The notes: generated by a model not told the origin, from the sequence alone. A stretch of DNA of 64,000 nt from Cephalopachus bancanus (GCA_027257055.1 JAPVLO010000322.1:434001-498000); one strand, 5' to 3'; positions 47,443 to 58,838 are shown, counted from the stretch's first letter. Program-made: numbers and translations.

Positions 47443-48245
47443 CTGGTGGAACAAAAGGCAACCACAATCAGACACCTAATTATAATAAAGTAAAAGAGGC
47501 CATTTCCTCCTTAGCCCATGCTTTCAGTTGGGAATGGCCACAAAGCACACATCTTTATGTATGGGGAACAGTGATGAAAGGCTGAGGGAGACCTATGCAT
47601 GGACCCAGTGTCCTGGAGTGTAAAAAGTGAGTAGAAACCAGTTGTACCCTGCTAGTCCTGAAAACTGCCTTGTGGTCTGACTTGCCATAATAATCCCTGT
47701 CAAATTTTTCACCTCGGTTGCCAAAGAGTAAAGTAGTATTCGCTGTATAGTTCTGTACCCTGATGACAGAGTACCTGTCAGTGCACCACAGCTATCATTT
47801 ATGAATCACTATACTTCTTGAGGCAGAAAGGGGAGGGAAGAATGAAAAATAGTAGTTACTTCCTGTTATTTTCAGTAACAGTTGTATTGTGTATCATTTC
47901 TATTAGTCCAAGCAGCCTCAGGATAGTAATTCAAATAGAAAGAATCAATCCAAATTGATGTAAGTTGCTAAACTCCTCTCCCTAAATGTTCCCCTACCCA
48001 GTTCAGCCTCAGAAAAGTATGGTTTCTGAGTCTTTCCTATTCATATCTGTTATTGGAAGCAGGAATTTTAGTAACAAAGATTTTTTAAAAGTCAATTAAT
48101 TAGCAAATGAGAGGGAAGTAAGAAATTCTGTAAAGCCCAACTATTTAAAAAAAGGTTCATTTTGGATTCAAAGCTAATAAAACTAGAACCTAGGTTCTGT
48201 CTTTGAGAAAAGATCATCATGTAACCTCTTATTTTTATGAATCAG
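47443..48245. other. Intron, no feature recognised
   Basis: Nothing nameable. Confidence 0.5.
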
Positions 48246-48350
48246 TTTTACTCTGTTGCCCAAGCTGGCGTGCAGTGACATGCTCACGGACACTGTAGCT
48301 TTGACCTGCTGGGCTCAGACAATCCTTCTGCCTCACCCTTCCAACCAGGT
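48246..48350 (-). mobile_element. Alu fragment (one arm)
   Basis: TTACTCTGTTGCCCAAGCTG.. to ..TTCTGCCTCACCCTTCCAA; broken on both sides. Confidence 0.8.
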
Positions 48351-48665
48351 AACCTTTCAAGTCTGTATTCTAGGAAGCCACTGTCATCAGTGGCTTGACT
48401 AGATAAGACCTAGGACACAGGAGAGGCATTACTAACAGGACTACCACTGCTGATCCAAAAGCAAGTCTCAGATCTGTTTTGCTTTTGGGCTGCTGGTTCC
48501 ACCTCTCTATCACTTACCTTGTCCAGAACTTACATGTTTTTTAAATTTCTACCCTTCCCTATAGATTCCTGACTTTAAACATAAATATACAGATAAAACT
48601 CTATTTTTGTTTAAGACCTTAGTTCTTGAACTCTATTAGGAGAAAAAGGTGGTACCACCACTCAC

Positions 48666-48859
48666 CGGGTCTCCAGCTGGGCAATGACTCGGTGCCAACG
48701 CTCCTGCAACTGGGAGCCTTTTTCCTGATAGCGCTCCAAATCCAGATTTCGCTCAAGTGTCAGACAACTCAGCTGCTCTGCCACCACCTTGGCCTTGGCA
48801 ATTTCTTCATCCAGGACAGAAAACACTGAATTCTTGTCCTTCACATCACTAAGCCAGTG
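48666..48859 (-). CDS. MACF1: MACF1 window exon 9 (plakin spectrin repeat)
   Basis: This exon is 194 bp: 64 codons plus two bases of Arg, HWLSDVKDKNSVFSVLDEEI to RVIAQLET. QLQERWHRVIAQLETR is a classic spectrin-repeat helix C end with the conserved Trp. Acceptor TTTATAG, donor GTGAGTGG. Oppositely oriented Alu sequences flank it at 48,246-48,350 and 49,197-49,482. Confidence 0.95.
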
Positions 48860-49196
48860 CTATAAAAACAAAAGCACAGAAACAGGTAAAATATTCTTCA
48901 GGCTAAAAGAATTCAGACTAAGGTAGGAAACAAGGTACATTGTCTACAGCTGACTCTACATATTATCTGTGATTGTGCCCTGGAATGTCTGTGCTAGAAC
49001 TGCCTCCACAGGTCATAGTCTATGCTTTCCTGATGTACACTGGGAAGCCAAGAGTAGGCAGCACCATATAGAGACATGTACAAAGAACTTGTGTTTAAAA
49101 CATGGCTTCACTACCTATAAGCTATGAAACCATTGTAAGTTATTTAACCAGCATGAGGCTTCATTTTCTCATCTATAAATAATGATAAAAAACTCT

Positions 49197-49482
49197 GGTC
49201 AGGCAAGGTTGCTCATACCTGCTGCAATCCTAGCACTTTGGGAGGTGAGAGGATTGCCTGAGCCCATGGATTTGAGACCAACCTGGGTAACATGGCGAGA
49301 CCTCATCTCTACAATAAATCAAAAAAGTAACTGGGCATGGTGGCACGTGTTTGCAGTTCCAACTACTTAGAAGGCTGAGGTGAAAGGACTGCCTGAACCT
49401 AGCAGTTCAAGGCTGCAATGGCCATGAGTATGCTGCTGCACTCCAGCTTGGGTGACAAAGTGAGACTCCAACTCAAAAAAAA
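49197..49482 (+). mobile_element. Alu-type SINE, older copy
   Basis: Diverged dimer with short deletions near GGGAGGTGAGAGGATTGCC. Confidence 0.9.
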
Positions 49483-49817
49483 TCTCTTCCTCAACCACCT
49501 CTAACAGAGTGAGAATCAAATGAAATAATAATTAAGTGCTTTACACACTTATGGCATAGCTATGGATTGTATCTAATTAAGTCATAATTTGACTAAGGAG
49601 AAAAGGGAGAAAATACATAGAAAAAGTTGTTTCCCTTTTCAGCTAGATATATGTATTCCCTTCTTTGAATACATATTAAAATATATTAAATATGACATTC
49701 TTCCTAGTTGAAATATAAATTTAAATCCCCATCATGTCATCCAAAATTGTGTTTGTCTGCAAACCCAAAACAATGGATATGTGAAGTCAGCCTCCTAAGA
49801 AACTTAGAACAGCCCAC

Positions 49818-49956
49818 CTGTAATGTAGACCGATGGGCCTCCAGAGCTGAGAGATCTGCTGGTACTGATTCTTCTTGACTCAGTTTGATTTCATAACCTT
49901 TGACCAAGAGTTCAGCATCCTGTATGCTGCGCACTATAACATCAATTGTTTTTAAT
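49818..49956 (-). CDS. MACF1: MACF1 window exon 8 (plakin spectrin repeat)
   Basis: This exon is 139 bp: one base completing Lys, then LKTIDVIVRSIQDAELLVKG to EAHRSTLQ (46 codons). It ends in phase 0. Acceptor CCACAG, donor GTGGGC. The helix pattern continues the plakin-domain repeat begun in exon 7. The Arg in AHRSTL is Trp in the human protein as I recall it. Confidence 0.94.
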
Positions 49957-50627
49957 CTGTGGGGACAAAAATCACCTTCCTTCATTAACATATAAATTTT
50001 AAGAGATGGCTTGATATAGTTTCATGAAACATAACTACCAAAATCAATTTCAACATTTTTGGGTATAACAGGGTTTTGTGAAAACAGGAAAGCGTGGTAT
50101 ATATGCTGCCAACTTAAGCTAATTCAAAATAAAGTTCAAAGTGACACTGGAACATGCACTCATATGGTAGACTCATGGAGAAAGGCATGAGCCCAGAAAA
50201 ATCACATGACACAAGTAAGAATTTAAAATCTGCTACTCTTCAGGTCATGGGTGGGTAAGAGAAGATCTTCAAAGACTAATATCTAGTTTACCTGAAAACT
50301 TTTCTTTTTATTCTTTAGTCTCTCTTTCTTTATATGTCTCTAAGTGTTATTTTCAGAGGTACCTAATCAAACAGAAATGAGGTACAAAATGGTTCTATCA
50401 CTGCAAACTAACTCCCTGCTCATATAACTGGCATTTGTTCATTGCATCCAAATGTATTTACTCCATGTTAATAGGAGTGAAAGCTGGACCTCTCACCATG
50501 GGTATATGCTCTTCACTCTTCAAGATCTGCGATCTCTCTGGTTTATTCATGAAACACTCCAGGACTTTCCCCTTCTTATCCCAGTGAAAACCAAGGCCCT
50601 TTAGACCCAAAACCTCAGATCACTCAC
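49957..50627. other. Intron, no feature recognised
   Basis: Nothing nameable between exons 8 and 7. Confidence 0.5.
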
Positions 50628-50806
50628 TTATTCAGATAGACAGTGGAAAGACCATAGACATGGTCCATCTTTTCCACTAACAGATTCAGTTCTGAGCGCA
50701 AAGTTGGGACACTTGAACCAGATGGAGATTGATGGAGAAAGCTGTTGCATTTCATGGAAACAGCATCCAAGTCTGACTTCAGTTGCTGTAAATCTTCCTG
50801 GATGTG
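50628..50806 (-). CDS. MACF1: MACF1 window exon 7 (plakin spectrin repeat)
   Basis: This exon is 179 bp: 59 codons plus two bases (AA of Lys), from HIQEDLQQLKSDLDAVSMKC to STVYLN. PTLRSELNLLVEKMDHVY is the conserved helix seen across plakins. Acceptor CTGGCAG, donor GTGAGTG. A three-monomer Alu begins about 70 bp upstream in the preceding intron. Confidence 0.95.
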
Positions 50807-50876
50807 CTGCCAGAAATAAGATACACAATTAACACGGAGATAGAATTTAACAAAGAAGTCAGAAAGAAGTCCTTGG

Positions 50877-51250
50877 GCTGGGCACAGTGGCTCATGCCTG
50901 CAATCCCAGCACTTTGGGAGGCCCATGGGTTTGAGACCAGCTTAGACAACATGGTGAGACCTCGTCTCTATAATAAGTCAAAATCCCAGCACTTTGGGAG
51001 GCCAATGTGAGAGGACTGCCTGAGTCCAAGGGTTCGAGACAGCCTGGGCAACTTGGCGAGACCTCATCCCTACAATTGAAAAAAAAAATAGTTGGGCATG
51101 GTGACATGTGTCTGTAGTTCCAGCTACTTGGAAGGCTAAGGAGGAAGAATCGCCTAAGCCTAGCAGGTCAAGGCTGTGGGGGCTTTAAGCATGCCACTGC
51201 ATTCCAACCTGTGCAACAGAGTAAGACTGTGACTTAAAAAAAAAAGAAAG
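50877..51250 (+). mobile_element. Three-monomer Alu
   Basis: Left arm (50,877-50,985), a second partial left arm that restarts at ATCCCAGCACTTTGGGAGGC, then a right arm (from about 51,085) and A tail at about 51,235-51,250. Confidence 0.8.
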
Positions 51251-51257
51251 GAAGAAA

Positions 51258-51730
51258 TCCTTATTTGTAATAGCAAAATACTGGAAACCACCTAAATATC
51301 TATATATAGGAAGCTGGTTGAAAAACTATTAAACAGCCATACAATAAAGAATGATGCAGCTATTTAAAAAAAGAGAGAGAGAAAGATTTCTAGGAATGGA
51401 TAGAGTAGTTTCCAGGATATATTTTTAAGTAGAAAGAGCACAGTCAATAGAGTATCTATACTATGTTACATTTTATAAATAAAAGAAGGGAAAATAAGAA
51501 AATATACATGTGTGTTTAATTATACAAAGACAGAGATAGAAAGGATAACCAGAAATTAATGAGATGGTAGGAATGGAACTGAAAGGATCAGGGAAAGGGA
51601 ATGGGATAAAGGGATGAGGTAGGAGAATAGATTTCTAAACATAATTCCGAATAGCTTTGGCTTTTGGAACCATGTTAATATTTTACAATGAGCCTAACTG
51701 TAGTTCAGATAAATAACAATCACACTGAAG
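51258..51730 (+). mobile_element. Old L1 3'-end fragment
   Basis: TTATTTGTAATAGCAAAATA CTGGAAACCACC.. followed by ..GGCTTTTGGAACCATGTTAA resembles the end of ORF2 and the 3' region of an old L1. Confidence 0.6.
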
Positions 51731-52135
51731 GGAGAGAAGGGGTAAGAATACATGCAAGTAGTTTCTGAATATAGTATTTGGACAATTGATAGACATAACC
51801 ATAAATAAAACAATAAATAAATGTTGAGTTCCCCCTTTGAGCTCCCAGATCAAATGTAATAGTCTTCATAGAGTTCTCTCATACCATTCCAAGTAGAAAT
51901 GTTCTACTGATACCCTAACTTCCTACTATAATCTTTGCTCGGAAATCTGGAAATACACTTATTACTTACTATCTTATGTCATCTCTTATATTGAAGCCTC
52001 TAATTATAACTTCAACCTTTCGTTCTTCTTTAACTATAGTAGAAGCCAAACAACAAAGATCCTGACTTACTTTTCTTTACATGTCTCAGAGGACTTAATA
52101 CAGTAATTAATATTTGCAGCTTTTACTCCAAGACT
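51731..52135. other. Intron, no feature recognised
   Basis: Nothing nameable. Confidence 0.5.
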
Positions 52136-52475
52136 ACTACATTTGTATAGCATTTTCCTTTACTAGGAAGATCATTACATGTATTATACCACTTAATTTT
52201 CAAAACAATTCCATGACTCATGCATTGTCATCTCCATGTTAAAGAGTTAACTTTCTCAAAGTCACAGAGAGAGTGTGCATCAGAGCCTACGTTAGGATCT
52301 GAGTCTTAGCTGGGCTCAGTGGCTCAGCCTGTAATCCCGCACCTTTGGGAGGCTGAGGTGAGTGGATTGCCTGAGCCCGCGGGCAACTTGGCAAGACCTC
52401 ATCTCTACAATAAAAAAATAAAAAAAGAATCTGAGTCTTTCCTTATATGTTCTGTGTCATATGACTGAAAGTAAC
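52136..52475 (+). mobile_element. MIR element split by an Alu monomer
   Basis: MIR sequence (CACTTAATTTTCAAAACAAT..CTCAAAGTCACAGAGAGAGT) up to 52,307, resumed at 52,429. Confidence 0.65.
52308..52428 (+). mobile_element. Free left Alu monomer with own target duplication
   Basis: Left arm only, with the B-box arm deleted (GCCCGCGGGCAACTTGG), ending in the A-rich linker. ATCTGAGTCTT flanks it at 52,297-52,307 and 52,429-52,439. Confidence 0.9.
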
Positions 52476-52560
52476 CATGCCCTTGGAAGTAATACAGACA
52501 CATCAGGGAAAGAAGCAAGAGCAACATCTCTACTAAGCAGTTTTAAAATACACAGCCCAA

Positions 52561-52816
52561 TCCTGCGCCTTGGGAGGCTGAGGTGAGTGGATTGCCTGAG
52601 CCCGTGGGTTCGAGACCCACCTGGGCAATTTGGCGAGACCTCATCTCTACAATAAATAAAAAATTAGCCAGGCGTGGTAGCGCGCGCCTGTAGTTCCAGC
52701 TACTTGGAAGGCTGAGTGGGCAGGATCGCTGGCGCCCAGCAGGTCGAGGCTGCGGTGGCCGGGAGCGGCCACTGCAATCGAGTCTGGGCGACAGAGTGAG
52801 ACTCCAACTCAAAAAA
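52561..52816 (+). mobile_element. Alu-type SINE, 5'-truncated
   Basis: Starts at TCCTGCGCCTTGGGAGGC. The B-box arm is GTGGG TTCGAGA CCCAC. Near-perfect target duplication AAAATACACAGCCCAA (52,545-52,560) / AAAATACATAGCCCAA (52,817-52,832). Confidence 0.95.
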
Positions 52817-53084
52817 AAAATACATAGCCCAAATGTACTGCTTAGAACAATTTTCTAGTCTGCTTACTTTCTCAACTCTAGAGGAAACTAATCGCCATTC
52901 AGCAATACACCTGGAGCTGAAACCATGCTTCTCCACAGGTAAGAGGCATTTATAGACTGCAGGGAAGAAATCCTGATTAGGACTGCATGAGTCTATTGCC
53001 TCATCACTTAGAATCCATACTCTTTTACCGAACAATTAATTCTGAAAGCATTCACTCCACAACCATGTTGTTCTTAGAGCTTAC

Positions 53085-53254
53085 CTCTTGCTCTGCAATC
53101 CTTAATGCACTGTCCTGCCAAGCATTTCTGTCAGTCCTAGAGCTGGCTAAGGACTGAACTCGTTTGACCACTCTCTGTTCACACTCCTCCAGGCGTAGCC
53201 GGATATTCTTCAGCTCTGAAATGTACATCTTGGCCACAGTCTCCTCTTTGTCCT
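53085..53254 (-). CDS. MACF1: MACF1 window exon 6 (plakin spectrin repeat)
   Basis: This exon is 170 bp: two bases completing Glu, then 56 codons, DKEETVAKMYISELKNIRLR through ALRIAEQE. It encodes long amphipathic helices with conserved ISELKNIRLRLEE, shared in weaker form with plectin and DST. Acceptor TTCACAG, donor GTAAGC. Together with exon 5 it lies between two oppositely oriented Alus. Confidence 0.95.
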
Positions 53255-53642
53255 CTGTGAATGTACAAGCACAGAAGACCATTAAGCTTCACCTCAGAGA
53301 AAAGCAGACCTGACAGAACACTGAGTAAGGCCTTACTTGGGGAATGTTCTGCCTGATCCTAAATTTCACACACTATATTTTGATCTTTGAGGAGCCAAAC
53401 ATGTTATATCTACAAGAAATGTGATGGGTGGATTAGCAATAACATCTGAAATATCAACAGACCTCTTCTTCCATTAATATGACTTTGAGAATTCATCACT
53501 ACAAGTTTTTCTCTATCTCAAATTTTTAGCAACTCAAATGGAAAAAGGTGGTGACATTACTTTCTATTTATATGAGGGGTCCAGCAGCACCCTTCAGGGT
53601 TCTCATCCCACTATTCTCTTTCCCTCTTCCCAATGCACACAC

Positions 53643-53826
53643 CATTCTCCATGGACTTCATCAGGTGCTGGAAGCGGGTTTTACAAGTTTCCACCTCCTC
53701 TTCCAAGCGCAAGCGATCAGCCACTGAGAAAAGCACAGAGTCACGACTATCCTGTAGGAAGTCTTCAAAGTGGGTCTGGAGGTTCTTCATAACCTGGTGG
53801 CACTCCCCAGGTGCCAAGGACCGAAG
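53643..53826 (-). CDS. MACF1: MACF1 window exon 5 (plakin spectrin repeat)
   Basis: This exon is 184 bp: 61 codons plus one base, starting LRSLAPGECHQVMKNLQ and ending FQHLMKSMEN. The heptad-like pattern and DSVLFSVADRLRLEEEVE are spectrin-repeat helices of the plakin domain. The donor GTGTGTGC is not consensus at +3 and +4 but uses GT, and the one-base overhang fits exon 6 (G/AG, Glu). Confidence 0.95.
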
Positions 53827-54177
53827 CTAGAAATAAAAAGCCAGAAGAAATTGCAACAGAATGATAACACTTTCTTCATTCTTTTTACTGGAGTCGAACA
53901 TAAATACAAAACAGTTGCACACAGACTATCATCATAAACATGTTAATTTTCATAAATTGAACTCAATCATTTAATCAGCATTCAGATTAAACAAACAAAC
54001 AATACCATTATTCACGAAGCATCCTTTGTGCTACACTGGCTATGACTTTTAATAATTGTTATCTAGCCAATATTCACTTACTACATAATCTTATGTAAAA
54101 GAGATGCTCCTCCTACAGAATGAGAAAAAGCTTCCAACCTTGTCCTCTTATCAAAAAGACCAAAGATGTTACTTATT

Positions 54178-54478
54178 TCTTGTTGTTGTTGTTGTTGTTG
54201 AGTAGGCGTCTCACTCTGTCACCCAGGCTGGAGTGTAGTAGCATGCTCACGGCCACAACCTTGAGCTGCTGGGCTCCGGTGATGCTTCTGCCTCAGCCTT
54301 CCAAGTAGCTGGAACCACAGGTATGTGCCACCACACCCAGATAATTTTTTGATTTTTCGTGGAGACTAGGTCTTGCCAAGTTACCCAGGCTGCTTTCGAA
54401 CCCCTGGACTCAGGCAATCCTCTCACCTCCGCCACCCAAAGTGCTGGGATTATAGGAGTGAGCCATCATACCCAGCCA
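54178..54478 (-). mobile_element. Alu-type SINE
   Basis: Tail is (TTG)n on the plus strand. Target duplication ATGTTACTTATT at 54,166-54,177 and 54,479-54,490. Confidence 0.94.
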
Positions 54479-54669
54479 ATGTTACTTATTACAGTCATGA
54501 ACTTCCTTTACCTTCAAGCTTCTCTTTCTAGTTTGTAAGATCCTCAGGTCTCCAACCCTGAAACAGTATCCTGACTCCACTTTATTCCATTTAGGTGGAA
54601 AAAAGTCTCACAGTAATGAAAAAAGCTTGCCAACAGGATGTGAGCCTAAGGTAAAGTTTTCACAATTAC

Positions 54670-54796
54670 CTTTTCTAGGTTCCAAGTCTGTACAAGGTCA
54701 AGGTCTTTCCTCAGATAGTTCCAGGAAATAAGGCTTTTGGTGTTAACATGTAGCTGGTGCCAAAGGGCCATCACCTTCTGATAAGACTGCTCAACC
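54670..54796 (-). CDS. MACF1: MACF1 window exon 4 (plakin spectrin repeat)
   Basis: This exon is 127 bp: one base completing Arg, then 42 codons from VEQSYQKVMALWHQLH to VQTWNLEK. The LWHQLHVNTKSLISWNYL helix is highly conserved among plakins just after the SH3 fold. Acceptor TTTCTAG, donor GTAATTG. The exon sits 192 bp to the right of a minus-strand Alu (54,178-54,478). Confidence 0.95.
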
Positions 54797-55560
54797 CTAG
54801 AAACAACACAGAACCTGACTATACCTTTTGTAAAACTTAAGCTCCATATTAAAGAACTTTTAAGAAAAAATTTGACTGCCTAGCTAAACTGAGTTTATAT
54901 GTTAAGCACAGAAAGGCAATACATCAAATACTAACAACCCAGGACTGTTTAGAACTAACCTAATTGAGGTCTTCAATTAGGATTTGTTACAGTATTACAA
55001 ATATTATGCCAGTACATATTTAGCAATCTCATAAATGTTATGTGAATATAATGTGAGAGGCTACAAAGAAGAAATAACCGGAGAGAGCAAGAATAGAGAA
55101 AAGCATAAATAATCACATTTAAAATTGCTGAAAAATGATATTAATGCTTAAAAAGTGACTTGCAGTGTTATATATATTTACAAAAAAGCTAAATGTTTAA
55201 GAGTTAATAACAACTTGAGAAGTTCATCTGCTATATTTATAAAGTACAGTGTTTAGAAATATTTATCTAATCTGCTATATTTATAAAGTACAGTATTTAG
55301 AAATATTTTTTCTTAAGCACTTCATACCTAATTCAATCTCAACTTCTATAAGACTTATAAAAACACAAATACAAAGACACACTCACACACACCCCACATT
55401 ACCTTGAATTACTTCAAGTTGAGAAGAAAATGTGAGATATAAAGAATAGGATTACAAATCAGAAGCTAGAATATCAGTTAAATAAGAAGCACTAAACCCA
55501 TTAGTTTATCTTCCCTTTCTCTAAAAAGTTAGCTAAAATGTTGGTAAATTTGAAATGAAA
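54797..55560. other. AT-rich intron with a 44-bp tandem duplication
   Basis: TCTGCTATATTTATAAAGTA begins at 55,227 and again at 55,271. No transposon is clear; the following sequence to about 55,800 may be a very old L1. Confidence 0.6.
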
Positions 55561-55802
55561 AGTTAAGGAATTCTCAAAAGACAAAGAAAAATATAAATAA
55601 ATTAAAAATAGAAAATAAAAGAACATTGGAAAATCAGTTCAGGAGGTTTGACATTTGACAAACGTGAGTTCTTAAAAGCAAGCACAGAAAAACATAGAGA
55701 ACAAAATAATTAAAGAAATAATTCCAGAAAAGCTTTCCCAGATCTGAAAGATGAGTTTCCAGTTTGTGTTCATTATCACAATGAATACAAAAAGATTCAG
55801 CT

Positions 55803-56088
55803 GGCCAGGCACGGTGGCTCATGCCTATAATCCTAGCACTTTGGGAGCCCAAGGTGAGAGGATTGCCTGAGCCCAAGGGTTCGAGACCTGCCTGAGCAAC
55901 TTGGTGGGACCTCCTCTTTACAATAAATCAAATAATTAGTCAGGTATGGTGGCGCATGCCTGTAGTTCTAGCTACTTGAAAGGCTGAGGTAAAAGGATCA
56001 TCTGAGCCCAGCAGGTCAAGGCTGTGGTGGCCGTGAGGGTGCCACTGCACTCTAGCTTGGGTGATAGAGATTTCACCTAAAAAAAAAG
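55803..56088 (+). mobile_element. Alu-type SINE, older copy
   Basis: Dimer GGCCAGGCACGGTGGCTCAT.. with ancestral-to-young intermediate arm (AAGGGTTCGAGACCTGCC). Confidence 0.92.
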
Positions 56089-56176
56089 GTTCAGTCAAAG
56101 CATCTCCTTCAAAGATTAGAGAGAGAGTTTAAAAGCTTTTGGATTAATAAAGATTTCATTAAAAAAATGTAAAAGA

Positions 56177-56486
56177 GCCGGGCTCGGTGGCTCAGCCTGT
56201 AATCCCGCGCCTTTGGGAGGCTGAGGTGAGTGGATTGCTTGAGCCCGCGGGTTCGAGACCTGCCTGGGCAGCGAGACCTCATCTCTACAATAAATCAAAA
56301 AAATCAGCCGGGCATGGTAGTGCACACCTGTAATTCTGGCTACTTGGAAGGCTGAGACAGAAGGATTGCTGGAGCCCAGCAGGCGAGGCTACGGTGGCCG
56401 GGAGCAGCCACTGCACTCCAATCTGGGTGACCGAGTGAAACTCCAACTCAAAAAAACCCAAAAAAACAACAACAACAACAAAAAAG
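56177..56486 (+). mobile_element. Alu-type SINE, young subfamily
   Basis: GGGCAGCGAGACC, AAAAAATCAGCC, TAATTCTGGC; the tail has AAC units. Confidence 0.95.
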
Positions 56487-56559
56487 GTAAAAGTATCAAA
56501 ATGTTCTGCATCATGACAGTGGTAGAGGATAACACTATACTATGCCTCTCTCAAAATCA

Positions 56560-57058
56560 ATAATATTGCTCACTACAAAAGGTGTATTTTACTGTTATGT
56601 AAATCTTAAAAAAAAAAAAAAGAATGAAAATGGCACTGTACTTCTTAAGAAGAAATTCTGGAAGTCGAAAGCAATAGGGCAATGACTTCAAGGTTCAGAG
56701 TGAAAATAATTTCCAAAAGAACTGTATATCTGGTCAGGGTAATTATGAAGGAAGAAGAAAGACATTTCAGATCAATCCCCAGAGTGAAGATAAGGTGAAA
56801 TACTAGAGAGGGAGTACTGAATCACACCTGCAGAACAAGTCCAGACTGGAAAAGTAGAATGGTCCAGAAGAAAATGATGTTTCCCAAAGAAAATAAAAAT
56901 GAAAGTTATCTGTGATATATGGTTATATTGATAAACCTTTAAAGTAAGAAAATTTGGGGATAAACTTATAATAGGCAAATACAGTAGTAGGTAAATTAAA
57001 AAACAATTACCCATTCCAAGGAAACAAAGAATTACATATAAGAAAGCAAACAAAATAA
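56560..57058 (+). mobile_element. Possible old L1 fragment
   Basis: TCTGGTCAGGGTAATTATGA..AGAAAGACATTTCAGATCAA resembles decayed L1 ORF2 on the plus strand. Weak. Confidence 0.3.
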
Positions 57059-57059
57059 T

Positions 57060-57530
57060 TTATTCATACATATATTCACTCACCTACTCATTCATTCTTT
57101 CATTCATGTTTACTAAGTACATTCATGTTTACTAAGTACCTACTATGTGTCAGGAATGGTTCTAGGTGTTGAAAATACAGAGATAAAAAAATAGACAAAA
57201 ATCTCTAATAGAAGTAGCAATAAACAAATATATAATCTATAAGGCAGTATTAAGTGTCTCAAAGAAAAAGAAAGATGAATAAAGGAGATAGAAAGTGATA
57301 GGCAGTGAGTGCTGATAGTGGTCCACAGGGATGATAAGATGAACTGAATGAAGCGAGGCGGTGAATCATGTAAATATCTGAAGTAAGCAGAAATTGCAAA
57401 GGCTGTGAAGTCTAGAATATGCTTGCTATGTTCAAAAAACAAGAAAAAGACCAGAGTGGCTACAGGTGAGTACAAGCAAGGAGAGTGGCAGAGGAGAAGT
57501 ACAGAGAGGCAAGGCACAATCACCACACAA
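57060..57530 (+). mobile_element. L2 fragment
   Basis: TACTAAGTACCTACTATGTG TCAGGAATGG is the classic L2 word; 19 bases (ATTCATGTTTACTAAGTAC) are duplicated in tandem at 57,102 and 57,121. Confidence 0.7.
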
Positions 57531-57650
57531 TAATTCCCTAGAGTACTATATGCCTCAGCTTTAAACAATGTAATGCACTAATAAAGAAAAAAATACCAAT
57601 TTAAACAAAAATTGTGACATTACTACATTTAGAGAATGAGGAAGAAAGAA

Positions 57651-57678
<28 letters not shown>
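57651..57678 (+). repeat. (GT)n microsatellite
   Basis: About 14 GT units. Confidence 0.97.
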
Positions 57679-57681
<3 letters not shown>

Positions 57682-58255
57682 AAGCTAAATGATAATTTCC
57701 TAGAATAAGAAGTTAATAATTTCCAAAGTTGAAAAAGAAGTCAGAAAAATAGAAGAAAATATCATATTTGGAAACTTGGAGTTAAAATCCAACAAAATCT
57801 GCTAAAAGAACTAAAAACAGTTAACTCTGGGAAGTGAAACTTTGGGGTGGTAGAGGTAATTGCTGGTTTTGATTATAATAAACTTATTTGTGTAATCCAA
57901 CTTCTGAGAATATGTATATATTTACTATAAATGATTTTAGATGATTTCTGAAATTAAAGAAAATTAGCTGTCATTATAAAAGTCAATCTTCTCAAAGTAA
58001 ACTGTTTATAAACAAGAATTATGTTAAAAAAAGAAATATCACTGAATATACTTCGACTGAACAAAAGTACTTATGGAAGATCTACTATGTTGCTGGCAGT
58101 ACAAGTCTTGATATCTCTAATAGTAGGTCTTTTCCACAAAAAACTTTACAACTCGGTCTCTCTTTTCAAGATCACAAATGCAAATTCATTCCTCCATCAG
58201 TTCACCCTGGTCAACAGCAAAGGTGGCAGTACTGATGGAAACTGAAAAAAATTAC
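57679..58255. other. Intron, no clear feature
   Basis: 57,800-57,900 weakly resembles an L1 3' end; the rest is unassigned. Confidence 0.4.
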
Positions 58256-58410
58256 CTGCTAGCCATCTCAATGGCATCCTTATTGGGCGGGGGGATGAGG
58301 AAGCAGACTGATGGTACCATTGCCTCATTCCCTGTGGGGCTGATCACTTTCCATTTGGTCCGCTGAGAATTATCTTCCAGCACACACTCATCATTCTTGC
58401 AAATAGTAAT
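58256..58410 (-). CDS. MACF1: MACF1 window exon 3 (end of SH3 fold)
   Basis: This exon is 155 bp, entering in phase 0 and leaving with two bases of an Arg codon. It encodes [16 protein letters not shown] through [28 protein letters not shown] supplies the Trp-containing strand and the PS-V/CF closing strand typical of an SH3 fold. It joins exon 4 as AG/G (Arg), then VEQSYQKVM. Donor GTAATT is a little weak; acceptor TCTTCAG. Confidence 0.95.
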
Positions 58411-58537
58411 CTGAAGAAACAAATTACCAAGTTATTGCTAAGGAATAACCCATTATTACCCTTAAACCCATTATTACCTGGTGCCTGATCCCAAATCTAA
58501 AAAATCCTCTAGATAAAATCTACTTAAGATCTGCTAT

Positions 58538-58838
58538 CAGCCGGGCACAGGGGCTCATGCCTATAATCCCAGCACTTGGGGAGGCAGAGGTGAGAGGACT
58601 GCCTGAGCCCAGGGTTTGAGACCAGCCTGGACAACTTGGAAAGATCTTGTCTCTACAATAAATCAAAAAATTTAGCTGGGTATGACAGTGTAGGCCTGTA
58701 GTGCCAGCTACTTGGAAGGTTGAGGAGGAAGGATCGCCTAAGCCCAGAAAGTTGAGACTGCGGTGGCCATGAGCGTGCCACTGCACTCCAGCTTGGGCAA
58801 CGGAGTGAGATTCCAATTAGGGGGAAAAAAAAAAAAAG
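58538..58838 (+). mobile_element. Alu-type SINE, older copy
   Basis: Dimer GCCGGGCACAGGGGCTCATG.. with ancestral arm and A tail. Confidence 0.92.
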
